Notes: generated by a model from the letters alone, not told the origin. DNA of 64,000 nucleotides from Syntrophobotulus glycolicus DSM 8271 (GCF_000190635.1 NC_015172.1:3162001-3226000), one strand, 5' to 3'. Shown: positions 1-7,905, numbered from the stretch's first letter. Numbers and translations are program-made.

Positions 1-8
1 GGAACGGA

Positions 9-1520
9 TTAAGCCGGTCCCTGAATCATGGCTTTCACCAGGCCTTCAACTGTATACTCCTTGGCCTCAGAAAAAACAGGCAGCCCCATTTCTTGCAAGG
101 CGGCGCTGGTCACAGGGCCAATTGAACATAGCTTTACCTTGGACAGCAAATCTTTCTTGCCGTCCAATAAGCGGAGAAAATGAGATACGGTTGAAGGGCT
201 GGTAAATGTCACCCCGTCTATCTCCTTATTTTCCAGCAGATCCCGCAGCCGGTCTTTATCCGCCTCTCCCGGAACCGTTCTATAGACAGGCACATCCCAG
301 ACATCCGCGCCTGAAGCTGCCAAGGCTTGCGGCAGCAGGCCCGACGCCTCCTGCGCTCTTGCCAGGAGAACACGCTCCCCCGGGATGAGCTTACCGGCCA
401 GGCCTTCGGCTATTTTTTCATTTCTGAATTCTTCGGGGACAAAAGAAACAGATAATCCCCTTTTGGTCAGGGCTGCTTGAGTCACCGGGCCAATAGCCGC
501 GATTTTCACTCCGGCAAGCTCCCGGATATCTTTCCCCCGGCGCCCCAGTTCAGCAAAAAAGGCTTCTACCCCGTTTACACTGGTAAAGATGAGCCAGGAC
601 AAGCTGTCCAGATTTTCCATTGCCCTGAGTAAAAGCTGAGAATCCGCAGGCTCGGTAATCTTGATTACCGGAAATTCCAGAGCTTCCCCCCCCAGCTCTT
701 CAATGGCTTGGGACAAGCCGGCGGCCTGATGGCTTGCTCTGGTCACAATGATTGTTTGTCCGAACAAGGGTCTGCGTTCAAGCCAGTTCAGTTTTTCTCT
801 TAAAGAGACAACTTCTCCAACCACAATAACTGCCGGGTTCTCCAGCCTTTTCGCCCGGGCTATGGAAGCAATGCCGCCAAGCTCGCCGGATATGACGCGC
901 TGTTTGGAATATGTTCCCCACTCAATGATTCCTACGGGTGTTTTTGCTGAGCGCCCATGCTCCAAAAGCTTCCCGCAAATCAGTTCCAGGTTTTCCATGC
1001 CCATCAGGAAAATCAGAGTATTTTGAGCCTCGGCCAGATTCTTCCAGGGAATATTTGAATTTTCCTTATCCGCTCTCTCATGGCCTGTAATTACGGTAAA
1101 GGAGGAAGTGAGGCCGCGATGGGTAACGGGAATCCCGGCATAGGCCGGTACGGCAACCGCTGAAGTGACACCGGGAACAATTTCAAAGGGAATCCCTGCT
1201 TCAGCTAAAGCTTCCGCTTCTTCTCCCCCGCGTCCGAACACAAAAGGGTCTCCTCCTTTAAGCCTGGTTACCGTCTTGCCTGCGAGCCCTTTTTCGACCA
1301 GCAAGGCATTGATTTCTTCCTGAGTCCTTACCTGAGCTTTTGGTGATTTACCTACATATATTTTCTCACACTCAGGCTTGGCTTGATTGAGCAGATGAGC
1401 GGAGATCAGGCGGTCATAAATCAGAACATCCGCTTTGGCTATACATTCCAAGCCCTTTATGGTGATCAATTTCGGATTGCCCGGTCCGGCGCCGACAAGA
1501 TAAACATATCCTTTTTTCAT
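9..1520 (-). CDS. cobA-hemD: Uroporphyrinogen-III C-methyltransferase / uroporphyrinogen-III synthase fusion (CobA-HemD)
   Basis: This 503-residue protein joins two steps of tetrapyrrole synthesis. Residues about 1-245 are a SAM-dependent uroporphyrinogen-III methyltransferase: VGAGPGNPKLITIKG near the N-terminus, the GGDPFVFGRGGEEA loop and the VPGVTSA motif are all present. Residues about 255-500 match HemD, which cyclises hydroxymethylbilane to uroporphyrinogen III; HemD is poorly conserved, but the position and TSVNG / TSPSTV segments fit. The product feeds siroheme and corrinoids. The gene starts 2 nt downstream of the hemC stop and reads in the same direction, so the two are co-transcribed. 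Such fusions are usual in clostridia. Confidence 0.95.
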   Translation of the reverse strand: MKKGYVYLVGAGPGNPKLITIKGLECIAKADVLIYDRLISAHLLNQAKPECEKIYVGKSPKAQVRTQEEINALLVEKGLAGKTVTRLKGGDPFVFGRGGEEAEALAEAGIPFEIVPGVTSAVAVPAYAGIPVTHRGLTSSFTVITGHERADKENSNIPWKNLAEAQNTLIFLMGMENLELICGKLLEHGRSAKTPVGIIEWGTYSKQRVISGELGGIASIARAKRLENPAVIVVGEVVSLREKLNWLERRPLFGQTIIVTRASHQAAGLSQAIEELGGEALEFPVIKITEPADSQLLLRAMENLDSLSWLIFTSVNGVEAFFAELGRRGKDIRELAGVKIAAIGPVTQAALTKRGLSVSFVPEEFRNEKIAEGLAGKLIPGERVLLARAQEASGLLPQALAASGADVWDVPVYRTVPGEADKDRLRDLLENKEIDGVTFTSPSTVSHFLRLLDGKKDLLSKVKLCSIGPVTSAALQEMGLPVFSEAKEYTVEGLVKAMIQGPA

Positions 1521-1522
1521 CG

Positions 1523-2440
1523 TTATCCCTGGATCTCCTTTAATAGATTATTCGCGCCTAAACATTTGATTTGGGCGGCGGCGTCTGCTCCTGTCTGTTC
1601 AGGATCAAAGCCCTCTGCCGTCACCTTTAAAATATTTTTGCCGTCCATACCGGCAACCATACCGGTGACTTGTATCCTATCCTCCTGAACTTTAGCCAAA
1701 GCGGCAATCGGAGTCTGACATCCCCCTCCCAGGCTTCTCAAAAAAGAACGTTCTGCCCGTCCGGCCAATTCCGAAGGCCTGTGGTTAAGAGGCTGGAGTA
1801 TTTGCCTGATCTCTGTTCTGTGCGATGCTGTCTCAATGGCAATGATCCCCTGGCCGACAGCAGGCAGGACAACATCTTCAGCCAGAAATTCCGTGATCCG
1901 GTCCTGCCAGCCCAAACGCAGCGCACCGGCTGCCGCCAGTACAATCCCGGCCATATCCCGGGAATTTTGCAGCTTGTCCCAGCGTGTATCCAGATTCCCC
2001 CGCAGATCGCAGAAATTGAGGTCCGCCCTCTGATATTTTAATTGACACTGCCGTCTTAAACTGCTGGTTCCGATCATCGACCCGGCGGGCAATTCAGCCA
2101 GAGGAAGCCCTTCTTTACCAAAGAATACGTCTCTGGGATCATGGCGTTCCCCGTAAGCGGCAATACTCAGGCCCTGGGGCAATTCAACAGGAAGATCTTT
2201 CAGGCTGTGCACCGCCAGGTCTATTTCTCCGGTCAATAAAGCCTGTTCCAGCTCCTCGGTAAAAAATCCCTTGTCCCCAATCTTGGGCAGCGGAATATCA
2301 GGAATTTTATCCCCTTTCGTTTTCTTCGGGACTAAGACGCAGTCTATCCCGGGATAAATCGATGTCAAGGAATCCTTGACCCACTCGGCCTGCCAGATGG
2401 CAAGCTTACTTTCTCTTGTGCCAATGCGAATGGTTTTCAT
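1523..2440 (-). CDS. hemC: Hydroxymethylbilane synthase (porphobilinogen deaminase)
   Basis: The 305-residue protein polymerises four porphobilinogens into hydroxymethylbilane in the cytoplasm. The N-terminus has the family motif [18 protein letters not shown]. The substrate-binding arginines lie in SSLRRQCQL and [13 protein letters not shown]. The cysteine that carries the dipyrromethane cofactor is in [13 protein letters not shown]. Length is normal for the family. The start ATG overlaps the end of the hemA remnant by 4 nt, and hemD follows closely, so this is an operon gene. With hemA interrupted upstream, its expression may depend on prophage-end or read-through transcription (inference). 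Confidence 0.96.
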   Translation of the reverse strand: MKTIRIGTRESKLAIWQAEWVKDSLTSIYPGIDCVLVPKKTKGDKIPDIPLPKIGDKGFFTEELEQALLTGEIDLAVHSLKDLPVELPQGLSIAAYGERHDPRDVFFGKEGLPLAELPAGSMIGTSSLRRQCQLKYQRADLNFCDLRGNLDTRWDKLQNSRDMAGIVLAAAGALRLGWQDRITEFLAEDVVLPAVGQGIIAIETASHRTEIRQILQPLNHRPSELAGRAERSFLRSLGGGCQTPIAALAKVQEDRIQVTGMVAGMDGKNILKVTAEGFDPEQTGADAAAQIKCLGANNLLKEIQG

Positions 2441-2986
2441 TGTACCTTCTCCGCCGCTCGAATATTTGTCTGATTATCCGGTGACAATTCTTCCTCAGGA
2501 TCAAGATCAAATAACTTCTGCAGGGTCTCGGTATATAAATATCCCTGCGGAGTATTGGCTGCCTCATGAAGCTTGCTCAAAGGAAAATGCAATAACTGCT
2601 TGACGATGGAATCAGCTAACCGGTGGATTACCTTCCCCTGTTTGGGAGTCAGTCCATCCAGTTTGGCCAGCGCTTTGGCCAGGTTAATCTTCTTGATTTC
2701 TTCCCCCCGCTGCTGCAGGGCGGTAAGGGTTGGCGCCACAAACAGGGCATTGTGCCATTCTTTATACCTGGCCATTTCTTCCCCAATCATTTTTTCAGCT
2801 TCGCCGGCGGCGATTTCCTTGATTTTATGATTGCTCTCCGCAACCTGGCGCAGGTCATCGATATCATAGAGACTGACCTGATGGACTGCCCGCACTTCCG
2901 GGTCAATATCCCTGGGAACCGCGATATCAATAAGAAGCAATGGCCGGTGTTTTCTTTTTTCCATAAGCATCTGTATTTTTTGCCTG
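2437..2986 (-). pseudogene. hemA: Glutamyl-tRNA reductase, 3' fragment truncated by the prophage left end
   Basis: The remaining ~182 codons encode the C-terminal part of HemA: the end of the NADPH domain (RPLLLIDIAVPRDIDPEV), the YDIDDL segment, the long spine helix and the dimerisation region. HemA is usually about 430 residues, so the catalytic N-terminal half, including the nucleophilic cysteine, is absent. The reading frame runs unbroken into prophage sequence for about 16 codons (to an ATG at 3033), but those residues come from the element's end. Host similarity begins at about VRLHRQKIQ, next to the TGTA at 2987. The missing 5' half is not found at the other prophage end. C5-pathway heme synthesis from this locus should be inactive. 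Confidence 0.93.
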
Positions 2987-3036
2987 TGTAGCCGGACAAA
3001 ATTTTTGGCAAAAAGGGACAAGATTTTTGGCAAAAA
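2987..3036. repeat. Prophage left end: terminal inverted repeat plus two tandem transposase-site-like repeats
   Basis: The element starts with TGTA at 2987. Two 21-bp copies of GGACAAxATTTTTGGCAAAA(A) lie at 2994-3014 and 3016-3036, differing at one base and spaced 22 bp, about two helical turns. The right end read inward has a matching GACAARATnnTTGrCAAAA block. In Mu, multiple A-protein sites sit at each end in this way, so these are probable transposase-binding sites. The assignment to transposase is inferred. Confidence 0.75.
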
Positions 3037-3138
3037 TTACACCGTTTCTCAGAAGTATTTCCGAGGTATCGTTCGCTTGCATCGACCGCCCCGGAGGGGG
3101 TGATTCATGCAAAAGAGCGAGGCCATTTAAGACATCCG

Positions 3139-3167
3139 GGAGGGAGCAGCCGCGAGGCCGCCCCTCC
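3139..3167. terminator. GC-rich hairpin after the phage late operon
   Basis: A GGAGGG...CCCTCC inverted repeat with an inner GCC/GGC stem forms a strong hairpin just downstream of the last phage gene. The T-run (TTTT at 3168-3171) follows it on the plus strand, so intrinsic termination is clearest for rightward transcription entering from hemA. For the leftward late operon it would be a hairpin without a good U-tract. Confidence 0.45.
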
Positions 3168-3192
3168 TTTTGTCTTGCCCGGTTTAAGCGGT

Positions 3193-3330
3193 CTATGCGC
3201 CTTCCACTTCAGCCGCCAGATACTCAGCCACCGGGACGATGTACTCTTCAGGGAGGGACTCGATGTCCCTTTTCTCCCTCTTAATGAGTGCAGCGTATAC
3301 GGGAATCATGTAATTCTTGACTGCTGCCAT
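3193..3330 (-). CDS. Small phage protein, CD1375-like (45 aa)
   Basis: The frame starts at ATG 3330 and encodes 45 residues beginning MAAVKNYMIPVYAALI, followed by an acidic, helical tail. A GGAGG sits just upstream of the ATG, and the start overlaps the stop of the preceding gene (TAATG), which is strong support for translation. It resembles the tiny CD1375-type proteins that sit at the end of tail-fibre modules in clostridial phages. The function of that family is unknown. It is the last gene of the late operon, followed by a hairpin. Confidence 0.7.
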   Translation of the reverse strand: MAAVKNYMIPVYAALIKREKRDIESLPEEYIVPVAEYLAAEVEGA

Positions 3331-3518
3331 TACTGCCCGCCTCCTTGTGTTAGTGTATTGACACGCTCTTCAAGCGCGGCAATCCTTGCATTTGCTTCAA
3401 GCAATTCCTCAAACAGTCCGGCCACGGCCTCATAGAGGTCGATATTTAGTTCTTGGGCCTTTTCTACCTTTTCCCTCTTGATTTCAGAGAGAGGCTTTGG
3501 ATTTAACAATTCAGGCAT
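3330..3518 (-). CDS. Small coiled-coil phage protein (62 aa)
   Basis: Residues about 15-58 form a heptad-rich helix (EELLEANARIAALEERVNTL) likely to make a coiled coil. The gene abuts the DGR target stop and overlaps the next small gene by one base. The position, directly after the receptor-type protein, suggests a tail-fibre accessory or chaperone, but no specific family was recognised. Confidence 0.7.
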   Translation of the reverse strand: MPELLNPKPLSEIKREKVEKAQELNIDLYEAVAGLFEELLEANARIAALEERVNTLTQGGGQ

Positions 3519-5386
3519 TACTCAAACGCACCTCCAAATCCATTTATTGAGACTTCGCCTTCATATCCGGGGTTTTTGACAATATGGAAGCGGATGTTTA
3601 CGCCCCATCTTGTCGCCGTTTTCTCCGCATTGATGAAGTTATAGACTCGGTTGATGAAGACCTGCGCTGTGATGTCTTCCCATGTCGGATTGTCGTCAAA
3701 AGCGTTATTACAAGCGTACACGTAGGCCTCCGCGCCCTCGATGTGCCATGTTGGAGTGACAAGGACTTTGGTTGCCATCGCATCGGTCTCGAACGGAGTC
3801 GGGAACTCGAACAGGATTTCCGTCTCGTTCTTGCTGAAGTTGAAGACTCTAATCGACGTCGCAAAATTGGTGTCTACAGCCTCAATCTTGAGGGAGTGTG
3901 ACCCGTTTGTCAGCATGAGCCACTTTTCCTCCGTGAGGGTGATTGTGGCCTCTGTGCCGAGCTCTGCGGTGTATGCTCGGATGACAGTATCGTCAATTTT
4001 TTCGGTGATAATCACCGCATCGCCTTCGACGTCGTTCACAATGTAGGTCTTTGAGAAGGCTCCCGTCTGTTGACCGAGGTCTTCATCCACTCCCGAGATG
4101 CTCGGCGCGGCGTTTACGCGCTTGAAAGTGTATGTCCTGTACGCCGTGCCACCCTTGCCGTCGCTGACCTCAATCCGAGCCGTGTTGACCGAGTTGAGAG
4201 CTAAGCTGAAGAGCTTTTCGTTCGTGATTTCAAGCGTGAGCGTCTGTCCTTTCGGGGCGTTGTTTATCGTTCTGAGCGTTTCAGTATTGAGTTTCTCGAC
4301 AACTGTCAGTGTGTCTCCGTCCGTGTCATTAACCGTGTACTCAATCTGAAAGCCGAGGTTTTTATCCCCGAGGTTTTGGTCACTTCCCGAGACGGTCGGA
4401 GCTGCGTTCACTCTTTGGAACGTCCATACTCTTGTAGCCGTGCCGCCCTTGCCGTCATTGACCGTTACGGAGACGGTATGAGTGCCGAGGCTGAGGCTTG
4501 TGACCGGGACGTTGATGCTGTATGTTTGCCCCCGGACTGCATTCGTGAAGGTGTTTGTCTGCACGCCGTCGCGGTATTCCGTTACTGTGAGCACGTCGGA
4601 CGCATCGGTGTCATTGACCGTGTAGGTGATTACAAAGTCCGCGTTTTTGTCCCCGAGATTTCGGTCTATGTCAGAAATCAATGGGGCAGTATTCAGTACT
4701 TCAAGGACGGGCCGCCAGCCGACGATGTCGGTGCGATTCGACTGCCCATTGTTGTTCCAATAGCGGGCCGAAATGTAGCCGCGAAGCGCACGGGTAGCGG
4801 TGTTGCCTGTGTAGGTCTCTTGACACCATGAATACATACCCGCCCAATGCCAAAAATCGCCATGAGTGCTCGTGTAGTCAGCCGTTGCAAGGGTAGAGTC
4901 AAGGTCTGCCGAAGTGGGAGCAGGGAGCCCTGTGATGACCTCCTCGCGGGTGACGAATCTGTCCCACTCGTTTGTAGCCGGAGAACCGCCGGAGTAGGCG
5001 TCCGTTCCGCTCCTGTAGTTGCTGCCGCCCGTCAGAGCTCTCAGCTTGTACTCGGCCCCGTCAATAGTGATGGTTTTGCCAAAAATACGATTGTCGCCGT
5101 TGAGGTCGTCCCACGACACATTAGCCAGGATGACCCTGTCACAAATAAGAAGGGTCTTGTCTCCGTCCTTGATTTTGTGCCATTTGAGCTGATTCGCTTC
5201 AGTTCCCGGAGTGTTGCCGATAGTCCAGCTTGACATCGTGGTCAAGGTGTTAAAGTCGGCAATGTCTCCGACTGTACTCTGACCTGTCGGCGCGGAGCTG
5301 ATGCGCCACGGTTTAGTGGGGCGAGGTTGGATTACTCCGCTCTTGTACAGGCCGCCGAGATTGATTGTTCCGAGATATTCTGCCAA
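3518..5386 (-). CDS. DGR target protein: variable C-type-lectin-like domain followed by Ig/cadherin-like repeats
   Basis: The likely start is TTG at 5386 (MAEYLGTINLGG), because GGAGAG lies 7 nt upstream; this gives 622 residues. The frame is open upstream to an ATG at 5470, which lies inside the RT gene and lacks such a site. Residues about 1-230 look like the lectin-like fold diversified by DGRs (GGSNYRSGTDAYSGG, NEWDRF, GWRPVLEVL). The 94-bp variable repeat covers residues about 196-227. Three repeats of about 95 residues follow, each opening near N(T/A)AP and carrying a VNDTD/VNDVE and DGKGG-type motif, as in extracellular Ig/cadherin-like modules. It probably acts as a tail-tip adhesin that binds the host surface. 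The gene overlaps the RT gene by 74 nt. An internal VR is unusual, since most targets carry it at the C-terminus. Confidence 0.88.
   Translation of the reverse strand: MAEYLGTINLGGLYKSGVIQPRPTKPWRISSAPTGQSTVGDIADFNTLTTMSSWTIGNTPGTEANQLKWHKIKDGDKTLLICDRVILANVSWDDLNGDNRIFGKTITIDGAEYKLRALTGGSNYRSGTDAYSGGSPATNEWDRFVTREEVITGLPAPTSADLDSTLATADYTSTHGDFWHWAGMYSWCQETYTGNTATRALRGYISARYWNNNGQSNRTDIVGWRPVLEVLNTAPLISDIDRNLGDKNADFVITYTVNDTDASDVLTVTEYRDGVQTNTFTNAVRGQTYSINVPVTSLSLGTHTVSVTVNDGKGGTATRVWTFQRVNAAPTVSGSDQNLGDKNLGFQIEYTVNDTDGDTLTVVEKLNTETLRTINNAPKGQTLTLEITNEKLFSLALNSVNTARIEVSDGKGGTAYRTYTFKRVNAAPSISGVDEDLGQQTGAFSKTYIVNDVEGDAVIITEKIDDTVIRAYTAELGTEATITLTEEKWLMLTNGSHSLKIEAVDTNFATSIRVFNFSKNETEILFEFPTPFETDAMATKVLVTPTWHIEGAEAYVYACNNAFDDNPTWEDITAQVFINRVYNFINAEKTATRWGVNIRFHIVKNPGYEGEVSINGFGGAFE
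4708..4801 (-). repeat. DGR variable repeat (VR)
   Basis: This 94-bp segment of the target gene is 89/94 identical to the template repeat at 6581-6674. The five differences are at 4725, 4731, 4773, 4786 and 4794. Each is an adenine in the TR sense (minus) strand changed to T or C in the VR. They give five amino-acid changes relative to the TR frame: N to T, I to L, N to I, N to T and N to I. The GC-rich 3' end (GGCTGGCGGCCCG) followed by a near-match CCT..AAGT is a good candidate for the initiation-of-mutagenic-homing site. Confidence 0.96.
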
Positions 5387-6431
5387 AATAAATCTCTCCT
5401 TCCACTTTGATATAGGGGTATGGTGCGAAAATCTTCTTGCAGAGGTTGAAGCTGCATGACCAGCGTGCATATCCGAGCCATGAGCTCACGGCCTGAACGA
5501 CTTCCTTCTTGGTCATTTCCCCGGCCTTTTGCTTTTCGTCCATACGCTTAATGCGTCGCTTCATCGCCTGTTTTGATTTATCCCTCAATAGGCGGTGAGT
5601 CGTCCAGATTTTGAAGCCATAGGCATTGACGCCCTGCTCCAACGGGAAAATCTTGGTCTTTTGGTTAGTCTCAAGCCCGAGTCGCTCCTCAAGGAACGTC
5701 TTGATTTTTTTGAGGTACTCCTGGGCCTGTTCCTTCGTTGGCGTCACGATGCAAACATCGTCCATGTACCGGGTGTAATACTTCACCTTGAGGAACCTCA
5801 CGCAATACTGGTCGAGCTTGTCGAGGTAGATGTTCGCCATGTCCTGCGAGGTCACGTTCCCGAGCGGTATTCCTTTTTCTCCTTCCGGGCTTGAGTCAAT
5901 GATTTTGTTAAGGAGCCGGAGAAGTTTTTCGTCCTTGATTTTCTTTTGAAGGATTCTCTTCAGGATGTCCCTGTCGATAGAGTAAAAGAACTTTTTGACA
6001 TCTATTTTGAGAATCCATCCTCCGCCGTGCTTCCATTTGCACAACCTCATGTTATGCTGAAGGTGTTCGACCGCCCTGTGATTCCCTTTGTCCTCTTGGC
6101 AAGCAAACGAGCCTTTGATAAATACCGGCTTATAGACTTCCTTGAGAACGCTGTGAACCGCGAATTGCACGGTCTTGTCCCGAATATGAGGAGCGGAGAT
6201 ATTTCTCTCTTTCGGCTCGAAAACCTTGAATCGAATGTACTTCCCGACCTCATATTCTTCATCCTTGAGGTCTCGCCACAAGTGGACGAGATTCCTCTCC
6301 CTGCACATATCGAAGATGACGGCTTCCTTTTGGAATTTCCGCGCTCCTCGTTGTGTCTCACGGTATCCTTTCGCTATGTTGTCGTAGTCAACAACTGCGT
6401 CAAACAGCGGGCTTTTAGTAGTGTTCGTCAT
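5313..6431 (-). CDS. DGR reverse transcriptase
   Basis: The preferred start is ATG 6431 (MTNTTKSPLFD), with GAAAGGG upstream, giving 372 residues. The frame extends to 6560, but that part lies between the TR and the gene. The palm contains WILKIDVKKFFYSID, then PLGNVTSQDMANIYLD, whose LGNVTSQ is the (I/L)GxxxSQ signature of DGR enzymes rather than QGxxxSP of group II introns. The catalytic YMDD is in TRYMDDVCIV. The C-terminal thumb follows. There is no maturase or endonuclease domain. With Avd it would copy the TR RNA with adenine-directed errors and replace the VR in the target gene. About 149 bp separate the TR from the start codon, close to the functional spacer known in the BPP-1 DGR. 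Confidence 0.96.
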   Translation of the reverse strand: MTNTTKSPLFDAVVDYDNIAKGYRETQRGARKFQKEAVIFDMCRERNLVHLWRDLKDEEYEVGKYIRFKVFEPKERNISAPHIRDKTVQFAVHSVLKEVYKPVFIKGSFACQEDKGNHRAVEHLQHNMRLCKWKHGGGWILKIDVKKFFYSIDRDILKRILQKKIKDEKLLRLLNKIIDSSPEGEKGIPLGNVTSQDMANIYLDKLDQYCVRFLKVKYYTRYMDDVCIVTPTKEQAQEYLKKIKTFLEERLGLETNQKTKIFPLEQGVNAYGFKIWTTHRLLRDKSKQAMKRRIKRMDEKQKAGEMTKKEVVQAVSSWLGYARWSCSFNLCKKIFAPYPYIKVEGEIYFGRISRNNQSRRPVQERSNPTSPH

Positions 6432-6580
6432 AATGGCATCCCTTTCATGAAGCGGCTTGGCAGTTATGACATTGTTCATGTGTTTACACCGTTTCCACAG
6501 TGAAGGATTGCCCCTCCCTTGAAGTATAACAAGGACTCGCCGATGAAGCCGTGACCGCATCGGACGAAAGACTTACAGGG

Positions 6581-6674
6581 CGGGCCGCCAGCCGACGTTG
6601 TCGTTGCGATTCGACTGCCCATTGTTGTTCCAATAGCGGGCCGAATTGTAGCCGCGAATCGCACGGTTAGCGGT
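6581..6674 (-). repeat. DGR template repeat (TR)
   Basis: The template lies between avd and the RT gene. On the sense (minus) strand it holds about 22 adenines, many in AAC/AAT codons (TANRAIRGYNS, YWNNNGQSNRNDN), the arrangement that allows maximal amino-acid change. Its 3' flank (CCCGCCCTGTAAGT) differs slightly from the VR flank (CCCGTCCTTGAAGT), as expected for an IMH*/IMH pair. It has no start codon of its own and should act as RNA. Confidence 0.95.
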
Positions 6675-6699
6675 CAAACAGGGACAACCCTGTGAGTAG

Positions 6700-7047
6700 T
6701 TACTTTTTCCCGTAGTGGGCCTTTATCAGACCCCCGCATATGCGCCCGAGCTCGGAGATTTTCTCTTGCAGCTCATAGGCTTTCTTTTGGGTGATGTACT
6801 TCTGATTCCTCGCCATCCCAAAATGAATGAGCAGGAGCTTCAGGTCTGCGTCCACCTCCCGGAGGTAATGGATGCGGTCATCCGTCTTGAGTGCGCTGTA
6901 CATCATAGTGTTTCGGATGACCCTGTAACATGCCTGTTTTATCTCTTGGCAGAGGCAAAACTTCTCGGACTGCGGGAAGTTCCTCAAAAGGGGATAAATC
7001 CTGTCAAGGAAGATTTCAGCTTTCTTCTGAAGCATGGAAGGCTCCAC
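6700..7047 (-). CDS. avd: DGR accessory protein Avd (four-helix bundle)
   Basis: The protein has 115 residues from a GTG start with GAGGTG 8 nt upstream; an in-frame ATG four codons later is possible. It is all-helical and basic, with the pattern of the bAvd/four-helix family (FLDRIYPLLRNFPQSEKF, EIKQACYRVIRNTM, LKLLLIHFGMARNQKYI). In the BPP-1 DGR, Avd forms a pentameric barrel that binds the reverse transcriptase and nucleic acid and is essential for mutagenic homing. It lies 26 bp upstream of the TR on the same strand, consistent with one transcript for avd-TR-RT-target. Confidence 0.9.
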   Translation of the reverse strand: MEPSMLQKKAEIFLDRIYPLLRNFPQSEKFCLCQEIKQACYRVIRNTMMYSALKTDDRIHYLREVDADLKLLLIHFGMARNQKYITQKKAYELQEKISELGRICGGLIKAHYGKK

Positions 7048-7285
7048 GAATCAAACACCTCTTTTCCCGCAATCTCTCAAGTTCTTGGACGTCTCCGTAA
7101 TACTCGCATCCGTAGTCGGTGAGCTTGATTGTCGCTTTCTTGTCTGTCCCTGTGATGATGCCGGAGATGATGAAGTCATCATCCTTGAGGCCGGAGCAAT
7201 CACCGTCGCATAAAGGAACCAATTCACTGAACAAGTTCCCTATCATGCAGCTCAGCTCCCTCCTCGGGCACGCCACTTTATACAT
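7016..7285 (-). CDS. Hypothetical phage protein (89 aa)
   Basis: The start at ATG 7285 overlaps the stop of the preceding tail gene (7278) and the end overlaps avd, which argues for tight translational coupling. The protein begins MYKVACPRRELSCMIG and contains several cysteines and a short beta-rich segment (IISGIITGTDKKATIKLTD). No family is recognised. The ribosome-binding site is weak, so translation may depend on coupling. Confidence 0.6.
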   Translation of the reverse strand: MYKVACPRRELSCMIGNLFSELVPLCDGDCSGLKDDDFIISGIITGTDKKATIKLTDYGCEYYGDVQELERLREKRCLIRGAFHASEES

Positions 7286-7598
7286 AGATTTTCCGCGCCA
7301 CCGGGTCATAGATGCCGTTGCTGAGCTTGATGTTGCTGAGCGAGCTGAAGTTCTCAATAAACACGTTGTTGGTCATATTATTCAAGGTTGCATCCTTGAC
7401 GACCTTGAGCTCAGCCTGAAGCTGTGCAATAGAGGCATCCTGAGTTATGGTCTGCGCGGTGACTGCCTGGATGCCGTCGTCCATATGACCGAGATTGTTC
7501 TCGCTCAGCGGCGTCCCGTTCTGGATGACTTCGCCCGTTTCCTCGTCGACGACATGGTCTTTCCATCCGACTTTGCTATAAGGATTCAACACTTTCAA
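7278..7598 (-). CDS. Hypothetical tail-fibre-region protein (106 aa)
   Basis: This 106-residue protein has an N-terminal segment (NPYSKVGWKDHVVDEETGEVIQ, shown in part) typical of short phage proteins that follow tail proteins, then a helical stretch and NMTNNVFIENFSSL. It overlaps the upstream gene by 23 nt and the downstream one by 8 nt. A tail-fibre or fibre-assembly role is suggested by position only. Confidence 0.65.
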   Translation of the reverse strand: MKVLNPYSKVGWKDHVVDEETGEVIQNGTPLSENNLGHMDDGIQAVTAQTITQDASIAQLQAELKVVKDATLNNMTNNVFIENFSSLSNIKLSNGIYDPVARKIYV

Positions 7599-7905
7599 CC
7601 TCCATTTCTGTAAAGCGGTACTTAAAGGCTACATAGAGCCCCTTGCTTTGTGGTTTCGTAAAGACCCTGTCGGTCAGCGCGACCACATCGCCGTCATTGT
7701 CGACGAGCTGCACGTTTGAGACGCTGCCGACAACCGCATCGTCAAAGTAGACGTAAATCTTCACGACGTCTCCTTCAACGATAGACTTGAAAATCGGCCT
7801 TGTCTGCGGAGCTCCGTTGAGGCTGTACGCCGCATGATGGATAGAGCTCGCGAACCTTTGGGCCTGTTTGTTTAGGCCGATGCCCGTCAATGTCTTCATG
7901 GTCAT
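7576..7905 (-). CDS. Hypothetical tail-associated protein (109 aa)
   Basis: Beta-rich protein with repeated hydrophobic/acidic strands (VEGDVVKIYVYFDDAVVG, NVQLVDNDGDVVALTD). The ATG overlaps the stop of the gp48-like gene by 4 nt and is preceded by GGAGATG, supporting coupled translation. It lies between baseplate and receptor genes and may be a fibre or spike component. No family assigned. Confidence 0.65.
   Translation of the reverse strand: MTMKTLTGIGLNKQAQRFASSIHHAAYSLNGAPQTRPIFKSIVEGDVVKIYVYFDDAVVGSVSNVQLVDNDGDVVALTDRVFTKPQSKGLYVAFKYRFTEMEVESVESL

Noticed and set aside
2787-3112. Minus-strand starts upstream of hemA at 3011, 3033 and 3112
   Set aside because: They lie in prophage end DNA and only extend the hemA remnant or alternate frames by chance.
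5946-6503. 185-codon plus-strand frame opposite the RT gene
   Set aside because: Shadow of the RT gene, which has all catalytic motifs on the other strand.
6476-6664. 62-codon frame covering the template repeat
   Set aside because: It is in a different frame from the VR coding frame; the TR acts as an RNA template and the frame has no good start site.
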